From positions 434,001-498,000 of the forward strand of contig NC_079206.1 of assembly GCF_026745355.1 (NCBI RefSeq): DNA of 64,000 bases, read 5' to 3'. The position numbers were made by a program, and so were the translations under genes. Origin of the DNA: Beta vulgaris subsp. vulgaris. Its lineage: Eukaryota; Streptophyta; Magnoliopsida; Caryophyllales; Amaranthaceae. The notes under the pieces are model-generated. The model made no database searches. It had not been told where the DNA came from and was given only the letters and a program-made list of their open reading frames with translations. Below, in pieces: positions 49,613 through 59,915 of the stretch (the stretch's first letter is position 1; each line of letters opens with the position of its first letter).

Positions 49613-49819
49613 TGTGAATCAAGTAAACTCAACTTGATGTTGAGAAATAAGAGAGAATAAGAACAAGAGAGAGAAAGAATTTTATTGTGGTAGAAATGTT
49701 CTCATTAACTATTACAGAAGAAGAAGGAAACTATTTATAGTTGTGGTTGTTATAAACCAACTAACAGAATAACAGAATAACAAACCACTTATTTATTTAT
49801 TTACATAATAGTCTTCACA
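49613..49819 (-). repeat. 3' LTR of the Copia element
   Basis: 207 bp, TG...CA, same sequence as the right LTR at every position I compared. Confidence 0.97.
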
Positions 49820-49827
49820 TCCCCCCT

Positions 49828-52800
49828 TCAAGCTGGACTTGGAGAGCATTGAACAAGGCCAAGCTTGGAAGCAAGAACATGATGTTGAGGACCTGGCAGT
49901 GGTTTTGTAAGAATATCAGCAAGTTGAGAAGAGCTGTTGACATGAACAGTTTGAAGAAATCCAGCTTCCACTTGTTCTCGAACATAGTGGCAATCCCTCT
50001 TCAAGTGCTTTGTTCTCTCATGGAACACTGGGTTCTGTGCAATGTGCTCAGCAGCTTGGTTATCACAGTACATATAAATAGGTAGAGCAACAGGAACTTG
50101 CAAATCTTGTAAAAGACCTTCAACCCACACAATCTCAGAAGCTGTGCTGGACATACTTCTATACTCTGCTTCAGCAGAAGACTTACTAACAGTTCTTTGT
50201 TTTTTAGTTTTCCATGAAACTAAATGAGTTCCTAAGAAAATGCAATAGGCACTGAGAGACCTACTACTGAATAAACAAGAACTCCAGTCAGCATCACTAT
50301 ATGCAGTGAGAGAAAGATCACAAGAAGAAGAATAAAACAAACCCATGTTGATAGTGTTCTTCAGATATCTAACAACATACATAGCTGCCTGGAGATGTGG
50401 CTTTCTTGGACAGCTCAAAAACTGACTAAGGTGCTGAGTTGCATAAGACAGATCTGGTCTTGTTATATTCAAGTATAACAATCTGCCTATGAGTCTTCTA
50501 TAAACTTCAGGATCAGTCAAACACTCACCCAAATCAGTAGACAAACCTAGGCCTTTAGGAAGAGGAGAAGACACTGGTTTTGAAGACTCCAGCTTGAGAT
50601 CTTTGATGATGTCTGTAATGTATTTCCTTTGACTCAACATAGTGCCTGAAGCATCTCTGAAAACTTCTATGCCTAAGAAGTACTTCATCTCACCTAAATC
50701 TTTAATAGTGAAGGCAGCATCTAAGGCTCTTTTGACTTGATCAATCTGAGGTTTACTTGTTCCAGTTAACACCATATCATCTACATACACTAGAATGATA
50801 ATAAACTCACCCTCAAGAGTTCTGGTGAAAAGAGAGTAATCTTGTTTGGACTGCACAAAACCAAGATTAAGAAGGAATTTACTCAATTCTTTATTCCACT
50901 GACGAGAGGCTTGCTTCAAACCATATAAAGATCTTTTGAGTTTACAAACATCATCAACAGCAGCCTTTTTATAACCCAGAGGAGGTTTCATGAAGACCTC
51001 TTCATCCAAGTAACCATGCAAAAATGCATTATTTATGTCCAATTGACATAGAGGCCAATGTTTAGCTGTAGCTAAGGAAATAACAATCCTAACAGTTGCT
51101 ATTTTAGCAACAGGAGAGAAAGTATGAGTGAAATCCTTCCCTGCTACTTGCTGATAACCAGTAGCAACTAAACGAGCCTTATACCTCTCCACTGTACCAT
51201 CTGGATTGTATTTTATTTTATATACCCATTTAGACCCAATTGCTTTCTTACCAGGAGGTAATTTTTGCAACTCCCAAGTGTCATTAGCATCAAGAGCATC
51301 CAATTCCTTTTGCATAGCCACTTGCCATTCAGGAAAAACATTTGCTTGATAATAAGTGGAAGGTTCCACCTTGAGAGAATGAGTATTAGCAGAAAAGGAG
51401 AAGGAAGTAGTAGAAGTGGGAAGAGTAGGACAAATAAAATCATTGTATTTAGGAGGTGGTTTTATAACTCGAGTAGAATGTCTGATAAGAGGAGAAGAAA
51501 CTGAAGAAGAATGAGAAGTAATAGAAGCAGATTCAAGAGTAACAGTAGGTGAAGAATTATTATGAATATCAGTAGAAGTAGTGGAAGGATGAAGCTGAGA
51601 TCCTGAGTTATTAGAAGGAAGAGGAGACTCTGGTAGTAAAGGAGATGCTGGAATAGTGGGATTAATAATAGGAGAAATAGGTGAAGCTGTTAAAACATGA
51701 GTAGAGGTAGAGTGGTTAGCAGGGACAACAGTAGGTGCATGAGAGATAACACAGTCATCATGAAAAGATATGGGAGGATTACCTGGCAATGTTTGAGAGG
51801 AAGGTAAAGGAGAAGATGTAGAAGTAGGCTTAAAAGGAAAAATGTCTTCCTTAAAGATGACATCTCGTGTAACAAAGCATTTATGTGTTGTCAAATCATA
51901 GACCTTGTACCCTTTTTGACCAAAAGAGTAGCCTATAAAAACACACCTAGTAGCCCTAGGTTGAAATTTGTCTTTTGTTCTGGTGTGTGCATAGCACAAA
52001 CAACCAAACACCTTCAGCATAGAATAATCAGGTGATGTTTTGTATAAGATTTCAAATGGAGTGGTCCAGTTTAGAACAGAAGAGGGAAGATGATTAATAA
52101 GAAATGTGGCTGTTAAGAGACAATCACCCCAGAATTTAATAGGCATATGAGCATGAAACTTTAAAGCTCTAGCTACTTCTAAGAGATGTTTATGTTTGCG
52201 TTCTACACGCCCATTTTGCTGTGGAACACCAGCTAAGCTCTTTTGATGTATGACTCCTTGAGATAGAAAGAAGGATGTACACTGATCTTGAATGATCTCA
52301 GTGCCATTGTCAGACCTTATACATTTGATTTTTGTATGAAATTGAGTATGAACCATAGCAAAGAAGGATTCAATGGTTTTGAAGACTTGCATTTTATTTT
52401 GAAGCATGTAAGTCCACGTGCTTCTACTGTGATCATCAAGTATGGTGAGAAAATAGGAAGCACCTAAAAGAGTTTTAGTTTTATATGGACCCCAAAGATC
52501 CATATGAACAAGGTCAAAGCAAGCTGCAGCTCTATTTAAGCTTCTTGGAAATGGTAATTTGTGGTGTTTTGCAAATATACAAATTTCACAAAAGAAATTA
52601 GCTAGATTAGAACAATTACACATAGGAATGTGTTTCATGGTGGAGATTGAGACATGACCTAATCTGGCATGTAGAATATGAAGATTGACAGAATCTTTGT
52701 GAGAAGCTACACTATGGATAGCATGAGCAGGAGTAGCAGAATCAACTAAAGAATTATGAACATTATTAATGTTGGTAGGAAGAACTGAAGTAGTAAGAAT

Positions 52801-54399
52801 GTATAAGCCATTGATTTTTTTTCCTATGGTTAAGACAGAAGTGGAAGAAGAATGGAAAAACACACATTCTTTAGGTGAAAACTTCACAAGTAGAGAATTA
52901 TTATCAAGCAACTGTCCTAATGACAATAGGTTTTGCTTAAAAGAAGGAACATATAGGACATTCTTAAGCATAATACCACAAGTAAGCAAAACATCACCAA
53001 TTTCATGCACATATTTACAGCTCCCATCAGGCAAACCAATTTCTAAAGCTTTAACAAGCTTTCTTTTAGCACAAAATAAATTATGATCATATGTCATATG
53101 ATCTGTTGCTCCTGAATCTACAATCCACATACTTGTATTTTTATTTAATGAAGAAGGAATACCTGCATAATAGGCATGAGTATCATGATTACTGGAAGAT
53201 TCTCCAGTAATCTCTCTTCTAACACGAGCAGAATGAGCAAAAGAAGGAGTGGGAGCAGATGAGTCTTCCATGGTCTGTTTACCCTTCAGATTTTTCATCA
53301 CTTCTTGAATGATAGTCTGCATTGTAGTAGGGTCTATACCACCAGATTGTGTTCCAGACAAAGAACCAGCAAGAGATGGACCAGATGCACTAAAATCCAG
53401 TGGATTATCATCATACTCATAGCCTTCAGTCATGACATGAGCAGCCATTTTGTTTTTACCAGAAGTAGATCCAGTCTTCTTATACCAATCAGGATAGCCT
53501 ATGATTTTAAAACATTGGTCCTTAGTATGACCTTTGCCCTTGCAATAATCACATTTGCGCTCCAGTTTATCTTTCTTCCAGTCCTTCTTGAAGTTTTGTT
53601 GTGATTTATGAACAGCTAAAGCATTTATCTCATGAGATAAATGATGAGTATTACTCACTTCTCTTTGTTTCTCTATTTGTTGAGTAATATAATAGGCTCT
53701 ATTCAAAGAAGGTAATGGATCCATGGCTAAAATATTGCTAATAGCACTGTCATATCCACTGTTCAAACCTAATAGGAATTGCATCACCTTATCTTCTGCT
53801 TCAAAATCCGAAAGTTTCTTCAAAAAATTACAAGTACACTTGGATAATATTCCACAAGAACACACAGGAAGACTCCTTAAATGTTGTAATTCATCCCAAA
53901 ACCTCTTTAATTTGCCAAAATACAGAACTATAGACAAATTTTCCTGTCTCAGATTATCCAATTCCTTTCTGAGTTGGTAAATTTGAGGACCATTAGATTG
54001 TCCATATCTTTCACCTAATTCTAGCCACAATTGTGCAGAATTATCTACATATGTGAAATTTTCAGCTATATCACTATCCATTGAATTCATTAACCAACAT
54101 GTGACCAAATAATCACATCGCATCCATCTATTAAAATCTTTGTCAAGTTCATCAGGTTTTGTAATTTTTCCATCAACAAAACCTAATTTGTTTTTCGCTA
54201 CTAAAGCACGTCTAACATTTCTCTTCCAACTCAGAAAATTATTGCCAGAAAGATTTATAGGAACGAGCTTACCAATAGTTTGATCTGAACTAGAAATGAA
54301 GAACGGATCATTGTAAGCTGAACTCACATTGTTCTGATTTACAGAACTTTCTCCAGTTGACGATTCACCTTCTTTCGCCATTGATAGAGAAAACTTCAA
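49828..54399 (-). CDS. Copia Gag-Pol polyprotein, 1523 aa, uninterrupted
   Basis: The polyprotein supplies capsid, protease, integrase, reverse transcriptase and RNase H in Ty1/Copia order. The Gag region near residues 45-250 includes NLSGNNFLSWKRNVRRAL. The zinc knuckle CDYCKGKGHTKDQC is near 283. The protease motif WIVDSGATDHM is near 423. The integrase core has HMDLWGPY near 631 and the catalytic RSDNGTE near 693, then GVPQQNGRVERKH. A Ser/Pro/Thr-rich spacer follows. Reverse transcriptase has WVYKIKYNPDGTVERYKARL and the catalytic YVDDMVLTG near 1201. RNase H has YSDADW near 1368 and SSAEAEYRSM near 1410. Integrase before reverse transcriptase defines Copia. The frame stops inside the polypurine tract region next to the 3' LTR. 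No stop or frameshift was found. Confidence 0.97.
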   Translation of the reverse strand: MKFSLSMAKEGESSTGESSVNQNNVSSAYNDPFFISSSDQTIGKLVPINLSGNNFLSWKRNVRRALVAKNKLGFVDGKITKPDELDKDFNRWMRCDYLVTCWLMNSMDSDIAENFTYVDNSAQLWLELGERYGQSNGPQIYQLRKELDNLRQENLSIVLYFGKLKRFWDELQHLRSLPVCSCGILSKCTCNFLKKLSDFEAEDKVMQFLLGLNSGYDSAISNILAMDPLPSLNRAYYITQQIEKQREVSNTHHLSHEINALAVHKSQQNFKKDWKKDKLERKCDYCKGKGHTKDQCFKIIGYPDWYKKTGSTSGKNKMAAHVMTEGYEYDDNPLDFSASGPSLAGSLSGTQSGGIDPTTMQTIIQEVMKNLKGKQTMEDSSAPTPSFAHSARVRREITGESSSNHDTHAYYAGIPSSLNKNTSMWIVDSGATDHMTYDHNLFCAKRKLVKALEIGLPDGSCKYVHEIGDVLLTCGIMLKNVLYVPSFKQNLLSLGQLLDNNSLLVKFSPKECVFFHSSSTSVLTIGKKINGLYILTTSVLPTNINNVHNSLVDSATPAHAIHSVASHKDSVNLHILHARLGHVSISTMKHIPMCNCSNLANFFCEICIFAKHHKLPFPRSLNRAAACFDLVHMDLWGPYKTKTLLGASYFLTILDDHSRSTWTYMLQNKMQVFKTIESFFAMVHTQFHTKIKCIRSDNGTEIIQDQCTSFFLSQGVIHQKSLAGVPQQNGRVERKHKHLLEVARALKFHAHMPIKFWGDCLLTATFLINHLPSSVLNWTTPFEILYKTSPDYSMLKVFGCLCYAHTRTKDKFQPRATRCVFIGYSFGQKGYKVYDLTTHKCFVTRDVIFKEDIFPFKPTSTSSPLPSSQTLPGNPPISFHDDCVISHAPTVVPANHSTSTHVLTASPISPIINPTIPASPLLPESPLPSNNSGSQLHPSTTSTDIHNNSSPTVTLESASITSHSSSVSSPLIRHSTRVIKPPPKYNDFICPTLPTSTTSFSFSANTHSLKVEPSTYYQANVFPEWQVAMQKELDALDANDTWELQKLPPGKKAIGSKWVYKIKYNPDGTVERYKARLVATGYQQVAGKDFTHTFSPVAKIATVRIVISLATAKHWPLCQLDINNAFLHGYLDEEVFMKPPLGYKKAAVDDVCKLKRSLYGLKQASRQWNKELSKFLLNLGFVQSKQDYSLFTRTLEGEFIIILVYVDDMVLTGTSKPQIDQVKRALDAAFTIKDLGEMKYFLGIEVFRDASGTMLSQRKYITDIIKDLKLESSKPVSSPLPKGLGLSTDLGECLTDPEVYRRLIGRLLYLNITRPDLSYATQHLSQFLSCPRKPHLQAAMYVVRYLKNTINMGLFYSSSCDLSLTAYSDADWSSCLFSSRSLSAYCIFLGTHLVSWKTKKQRTVSKSSAEAEYRSMSSTASEIVWVEGLLQDLQVPVALPIYMYCDNQAAEHIAQNPVFHERTKHLKRDCHYVREQVEAGFLQTVHVNSSSQLADILTKPLPGPQHHVLASKLGLVQCSPSPA

Positions 54400-54500
54400 T
54401 TCTTGAAAATAATGCGGAAGAATTCAGAAGTTTAACAGAAATGAAATTCAAATATGAATTTCAATGATTCAATTATCAGAGTTTCACAGAAACGAAACTC

Positions 54501-54512
54501 GCTCTGATACCA
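54501..54512 (-). other. Primer-binding site of the Copia element
   Basis: The minus strand reads TGGTATCAGAGC directly after the 5' LTR, the usual complement of the 3' end of plant initiator Met tRNA. Confidence 0.92.
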
Positions 54513-54719
54513 TGTGAATCAAGTAAACTCAACTTGATGTTGAGAAATAAGAGAGAATAAGAACAAGAGAGAGAAAGAATTTTATTGTGGTAGAAATGTT
54601 CTCATTAACTATTACAGAAGAAGAAGGAAACTATTTATAGTTGTGGTTGTTATAAACCAACTAACAGAATAACAGAATAACAAACCACTTATTTATTTAT
54701 TTACATAATAGTCTTCACA
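54513..54719 (-). repeat. 5' LTR of the Copia element
   Basis: 207 bp, same as the left LTR. On the minus strand it contains AACAACCACAACTATAAATAG, a plausible TATA box driving the polyprotein. The minus-strand leader between LTR and start codon is about 113 bp. Confidence 0.97.
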
Positions 54720-54724
54720 AGAGG

Positions 54725-55710
54725 GTATAAGAATTTGACCCCAAGTCTTATTATGTCTAAAAGCTTGCGTAGTGCAAGATGATACCTTATTTTTGTGGGT
54801 AATTGTTTCTCGTAATCATAATCATGCTTCATTTACTTAAAATAACGAAAATTTTAAAATCCTTGTAGGATTACTCATATAGTACCAAAGGTTTCTTTAG
54901 AGTATATCGAATTAGTATAGCTATCCTTCTTTTGACACAGCAAGGCAATTTCAATTAATATTGAAATAAAGTACTAAAGTACTAGAGAATTTTTTTTTTT
55001 TTTTATTTATGTAGAAATTTTTTCAAATACAAATATATACAGTTTCTCTCTATGATTGTATAGGCTTCAGACTCGAAATTGATAATCGTGGAAAGGGAAA
55101 ATTTGATAAGTTCATTTCTATCTAATAATTGGTGAAAAATTCTGGAAGAATAAGTCACCTTTTATTTTTTTTTCGGTTCTAAAATCACTTTATAAATTAC
55201 ATTTCTTAATTTCACACTACCTTAAAACAAGTTCCACCCAATATTTCGCCAAGAACTTTTAATGTAATATTGTAATCTCCTCCTATCAAAATTTCCACAT
55301 GGCTGGTCAAGAACTTATCCTTTAGTCAGTAATCGATGACAAAATGTATGGCAGCTAAGTGAAATTGTGAAAAGCGATATGATGCGACTTGCGAGATATG
55401 CCATTTTTCTATTCTGAAAAGGAGATTTCATACAAATCTAGGGGTCTTTCTTCTGAGAGTTTGTAGGGGCCCAAAAACTGTGGCCCAAAATATGAAATAT
55501 ATACAATGCTAAATAGATAAGTACTGGACTGTTGATTCGTCCAATATAAGTTTGAAATGATGAAAATTTGGACTCGTTACTCGTGAGGCAGGGGAAGGGT
55601 GTGAAGGCGGCTGTAGCGCACCAGTAGACTTAGAAAGCTAAAATGGTTACTGGCCCATGTCGTCCATTAGCGCTCTTAGTGTTCTAGTTGGGTGACTTCC
55701 AACACTTATA
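54725..55710. other. Gene-free region
   Basis: Host sequence right of the Copia insertion. AT-rich, with no gene, RNA or clear repeat that I can support. Confidence 0.5.
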
Positions 55711-56022
55711 GCTCGTTTGGTAAGAGGTAATAAATGATGGGAATGATAATGCATTATAATATAAATTAATGCTAAAAATTTAATGTCATTACCTATATTA
55801 ATGCTACTTCCTCTTAAGTTATCCATTTTCTTTCTAAAATCTCATTACTATGCATTACCACTTGGGAAGGTGGTAGTGGGTGGTAATGAAAATTTATAGA
55901 GGGAAACCCATTTTTGTGATAAAGTTTCATTCGAAGGTCATTGATATGAGAAATTCTCTACAAATTTATACTAAATTTGATTACTATTACCACTATTTAT
56001 GACCACTAACCAAATGGGGAGT
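55711..56022. mobile_element. MITE-like element with ~23-bp inverted ends
   Basis: CTCGTTTGGTAAGAGGTAATA near the left and TGACCACTAACCAAATGGGG near the right are largely complementary. The interior is AT-rich. The (C)GTTTGGT terminus resembles PIF/Harbinger- or hAT-type MITEs. Exact boundaries and target duplication were not resolved. Confidence 0.5.
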
Positions 56023-56044
56023 TAGGTGTTTACTTTCAATCAAG

Positions 56045-56434
56045 TTCAAGTGTATCGAGTTTGATCACTTAAGTATATATATTACCGATTCTTGTCAATT
56101 AGGCTATGTTCTTTCCAGGACTCTGCCCTAAGTCGATAGCGACGATGCCTAACAATTTGTCTATTATCTCATCCATAACTTGTGGAACATATTATGGAGA
56201 GTTTCACAATATAAAGTGAGGTAAAACTTTGTCTACCACCAATGTGACACAATATAAAAACGATGAAATAAACTTTTGAAATTTGGACAACTATATATCC
56301 CAAACTTTTCAACCATCATTATTATTATAGTCTATACTCTCATACTTCTGACTTCTATTATTACCTTCGTGGTTCATATGGATCAAAACAAAAAATACTT
56401 CTGACTTCCATGAGGTTCACATATTCTATTGCAT
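56045..56434 (+). repeat. Left flanking direct repeat of satellite array 2
   Basis: It runs from TTCAAGTGTATCGAGTTTGA to ATTCTATTGCAT and is repeated at 58035-58382, with substitutions and one 53-bp insertion here (SINE fragment plus target duplication). Shared landmarks are ACTCTGCCCTAAGTCGATAG and TCCATAACTTGTGGAACATA. Confidence 0.95.
56356..56395 (+). mobile_element. 5'-truncated SINE insertion with target duplication
   Basis: Forty bases (ending GGATCAAAACAAAAAA) sit between two copies of TACTTCTGACTTC (56343-56355 and 56396-56408). The right flanking repeat has this 13-mer only once and lacks the insert. The insert CCTTCGTGGTTCATATGGAT matches the 3' body of the SINE at 14188-14318 (CCTTCGTGTGGCTCATATGG). 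Confidence 0.85.
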
Positions 56435-58034
56435 ATATTATAACCTTCAATTTTGGCTGTTTTTGTAACATTTTTGGACTTTTCCGGGCCTGGTCATATT
56501 TTATCCTTAAACATTCCTAGGAGTGCCTATGTGACTTGTAACGTTGCGCGGGTGCTTGACACCATTTGCATTGCCTCGAAAAGCCTCTGAACATCCCATT
56601 TGTTCATTTCTCGTGAAACCCAAAATTATCTCGAAATGAACATAAAGACATCCACATATTCGTTCTAAGCCCTAGACTTCTTTCCAATGACCTCCCATGT
56701 CCCTAGGAAGCATCCCGTGGCATCCGTAGCTCGAGCCATGGGAAACTCCAAAAGCATGTATTATAACCTTCAATTTTGGTTGTTTTTGGGACAATTTTAG
56801 ACTTTTTTGGGCCTGGTTATATTTTCTCCCAAAACGTTCCTAGAAAAGCCGACGTGACTTGTAACGTTGCGCAGGTGCTTGGCACCATTTGTCTTGCCTC
56901 GAAAAGCCATTGGACACCCTGTTTGTTTCTTTCTTGTGAAACCCAAAATTATCTCGAAATGAACATAAATGCATCTACATATTCGTTCCAAGCCACATGA
57001 CTCTTTTCCAATGATCTCCCATGTCACTAGGAGACATCCCATGGAATTCAGAGCTCGATCCCCGGTAAAGTCCACAAGCGTGTATTATAACATTCAATTT
57101 TGGCTGTTTTTGGAACATTTTTGGACTTCTCCGAGCATGATCATATTTTCTTCAGAAACAATCCTTGGAAAGCCGACGTGACTTGTAACGTTGCGCTGGT
57201 GCTTGGCACTGTTTTTGTTGCCTCGAAAAGCTTCCAAACAACCAATTTGTTCATTTTTCGTGAAATCTACAACTGTTTTGAAATGAACTTAAATTAAAGG
57301 CATCCACATATTCGTTCCAAGCCACATGACTCCTTCCCAATGACCTCCTATGTACCTAGGAGACATCCCGTGACGTTCGGATCTAGGGCCCCGAGAAATT
57401 CCTAAAGCGTGTATTATAACCTTAAATTTTGGGTGTTTTTGGAACATTTTTGGACTTCTCTAGGCCTGGTCATATTTTCTCTCGAAACGTTCCTATGAAA
57501 GCCGACGTGACTTTTAACGTTGCGCGGGTGCTTGGCACCATTTATGTTGCCTTGAAAAGCTTCTGAACACCCCATTTGTTTATTCTTTATGAAACCTAAA
57601 ATTGTATCGAAATGAACATAAAGGCATCCACATATTTGTTCCAAGCCACATGACTCTTTTCCAATGACCTCACATGTCCCTAGGAGGCATCCCGTGACGT
57701 TCGGAGCTCGGGCCCAGGAAAGTCCGAAAGTGTGTATTATAACCTTCAATTTTAGCTTTTTTTGGGACATTTTTGGACTTTTTCGAGCCTGGTCATATTT
57801 TCTCTCGAAACATTCCTAGGAGTGCTGACGTGACTTGTAATGTTGCGCGGGTACTTGGCACCATTGCATTGGCTCGAAAAGCCTCTGAACATCCCATTTG
57901 TTCATATCTCGTGAATTCCAAATTTGGCTCGAAATGAACGTAAAGACATCTATATATTTGTTCTAAGCCACACAACTACTTTACAATGACCTTCCATGTC
58001 CCTAGAAGGCTTCCCGTGACGTCCATAATATATA
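56435..58034 (-). repeat. Satellite array 2, about five ~325-bp units
   Basis: The repeat core AACCTTCAATTTTGGCTGTT recurs near 56443, 56767, 57092, 57421 and 57743, spaced about 322-329 bp. Other constants are GTGACTTGTAACGTTGCGC, GCTTGGCACCATTTG and CTCGAAATGAACATAAA. The reverse complement aligns with satellite array 1: AAATTGAAGGTTATAA, CACGCTTTTGGA, GGGACATG-AGG, then TAGGAACGTTTCGAGAGAAA against TAGGAAGGTTTTCGGCGAAA. It is therefore a diverged inverted relative. Open frames inside are fortuitous. Confidence 0.92.
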
Positions 58035-58382
58035 TTCAAGTGTGTCGAGTTTGACCACTTTAATATATATTACCAATTCTTGTCAATTAGGCTCTGTTTT
58101 TTTGAGACTCTGCCCTAAGTCGATAGACTTCGATAGCAACGACGCCTAACAAGTTGTCTATTATCTCATCCATAACTTGTGGAACATATTATGGAGAATT
58201 TCACAATATAAAGTGATGCAAAACTTTGAATACCACCAAAGTGACACAATATAAAAAGGATAAAATAAACTTTTGAAATTAGGATAACTATATATATATC
58301 CCAAACTTTCCAACCATCATTATTACTGTAGTCTATATTCCCGTACTTCTGACTTCTATGAGGTTCACATATTCTATTGCAT
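58035..58382 (+). repeat. Right flanking direct repeat of satellite array 2
   Basis: 348 bp, same orientation as 56045-56434, from TTCAAGTGTGTCGAGTTTGA to ATTCTATTGCAT. It lacks the SINE fragment but has a small duplication (GATAGACTTCGATAG). It keeps the uninterrupted sequence of the ancestral site. Confidence 0.95.
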
Positions 58383-58824
58383 GATTTTACTACAATTTTA
58401 AGTATTTGGGAAATAAAGGAATGATCCTAAGATTTGTTTTTTTTGGTGCAATGTGATCCTAAGATTTGTAGAACCATGAAGAAGTCTTATTTTTCAAATT
58501 TGTTTTCTGAAATAATGCATTGAAACAATATCAAGACTCATAAATTGAAGTTTATTCCACCGCAATATCCCAACAAAAAACAAAACGAAATCCATCACAA
58601 AAGGTTGAAATAAGCGTACGCACGCTATGTTTATAAGTCAACCTTCTTGAAGCGTTACAAACATGGATGACGTTGTCCAAGTATATTTCATTAATATTTA
58701 ATCTTAGACGTGTTTCTAGCATTTAAAATATGAGAGTAGTAGGCCCAAAATTTTTGCTAATTTAACCTAGTGGCTAGCTGGTTTGCCACCTCAAAAATAT
58801 AAAGTTATATATTTTACCAAGGAT

Positions 58825-58935
58825 GTTTTAATTAAGTGATTAAGATTGAGATGCTGTGAATGATAAGTCACAGGTTCAAATCCCCATCCCTTTTTTTGTA
58901 CTGTCTTTGTGACTCATATAGATAAAAACAAATTT
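58825..58935 (+). mobile_element. tRNA-derived SINE, relative of 14188-14318
   Basis: GTGATTAAGATTGAGATG (A region) and a perfect B box GTTCAAATC (58874-58882) are followed by CCCATCCC and a body ending GACTCATATAGATAAAAAC. The gene for the eight-cysteine protein lies 630 bp downstream. Confidence 0.7.
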
Positions 58936-59474
58936 AGCTTTATTTTTCTGGCTAATTTAATTTCTATACTCTATATTTTGGTTTAATGTTTTATTTGGTT
59001 ATACTTCGCCATATTTATTCAAAGCTACAAGAGTTTAAATATATATCCCGACTAACATAAATATCAAAACATTATTATTTGAGATCTTCTTAATTTAGTT
59101 CAAATATATTTTCATTGAATCTAAACAAATATAAAGTTTGGCTTTCATATTTGTTAATATATATAACTTTAGCTATAAATTATATATATTGAGAAGATTT
59201 AAGAATACACATTGAATTTAATCCAACAACATGTCACAAAACACAATTTTCTTTTGCCTATAAAAAATTAAAATCAAAGTAATAAATTTAGGAAAAATGT
59301 ATAATTTTAAAATACCAACTTTTCGTGTTTATGCATAATTGAAATCATAACAATGGTCATACACACACATATATATATTAAAATCGTTAAAAAAATGTAT
59401 AATCATTGAACAAAAGTAGGTCATACTTGAATAGAATAAAAAAATTAAACATCAAACCAACCCACCATGAACCC

Positions 59475-59481
59475 TATAAAA
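59475..59481 (+). promoter_or_regulatory. TATA box of the eight-cysteine protein gene
   Basis: TATAAAA, 84 bp before the last base of the leader, is followed by a CT-rich stretch. The predicted transcription start is near 59510. Confidence 0.7.
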
Positions 59482-59564
59482 CCCCTCATCTCTTCTCACT
59501 TTTAATCATCCATACATCCTCAAAACACATACAATCCTTCCTTACCTAGCTATAAACATTAAAA

Positions 59565-59915
59565 ATGGGTTCCAAGAGCACCAACATCGCCATTGTTTTC
59601 TTCCTTTCCTTTAACCTCATCTTCTTCTCACTTGTTTCAGCAACTCATCCTCCAGCAACATGCCCTTTCGATACCCTTAAATTAAAGGTGTGTGCCAATG
59701 TACTCAATGGTTTGCTAGGGCTTACCATTGGAACTCCTCCAAGGCACTCTTGCTGTAGCCTTATTCAAGGTCTTGCCGACCTCGACGCCGCCGTCTGCCT
59801 TTGCACCGCCCTTAGGGCCAATGTTTTAGGCATCCGCCTTAATGTTCCCATTTCTCTAAGCTTGCTTCTCAACGCTTGTGGCTGCAACTACCCCGATGGT
59901 TTCACTTGTCCCTAA
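59565..59915 (+). CDS. Eight-cysteine-motif secreted protein, hybrid proline-rich/lipid-transfer type
   Basis: Such proteins are secreted to the cell wall; the four-helix eight-cysteine fold can bind lipids, but the role of individual members is usually unknown. The intronless 116-residue product has a signal peptide of about 26 residues (hydrophobic [15 protein letters not shown]). A very short linker THPPAT replaces the long proline-rich stretch of many hybrid proteins. The cysteine motif follows: [27 protein letters not shown] and FTCP. The order C...C...CC...CXC...C...C is complete. NACGC adds a ninth cysteine where relatives usually have NCGK. TATA box and CT-rich leader precede the start. 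The DC2.15/pEARLI1-like subfamily fits best. Confidence 0.92.
   Translation: MGSKSTNIAIVFFLSFNLIFFSLVSATHPPATCPFDTLKLKVCANVLNGLLGLTIGTPPRHSCCSLIQGLADLDAAVCLCTALRANVLGIRLNVPISLSLLLNACGCNYPDGFTCP

Larger units (their letters stand above)
49613..54719 (-). mobile_element. Intact Ty1/Copia LTR retrotransposon, 5107 bp
   Basis: Two 207-bp LTRs (49613-49819 and 54513-54719) start TGTGAATC and end TCTTCACA, and I read no difference between them. The 5-bp target duplication AGAGG is perfect (49608-49612 and 54720-54724). On the minus strand the primer-binding site TGGTATCAGAGC (complement 54501-54512) abuts the 5' LTR and matches initiator methionine tRNA. The polypurine tract GAAGGGGGGA (complement 49820-49829) abuts the 3' LTR. 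One long open frame fills the interior. All parts needed for transposition seem present. Confidence 0.97.

Noticed and set aside
56776..57975. Open frames up to 118 codons in the second satellite array
   Set aside because: Same reason: repeated fragments of the ~325-bp unit without conserved frame.
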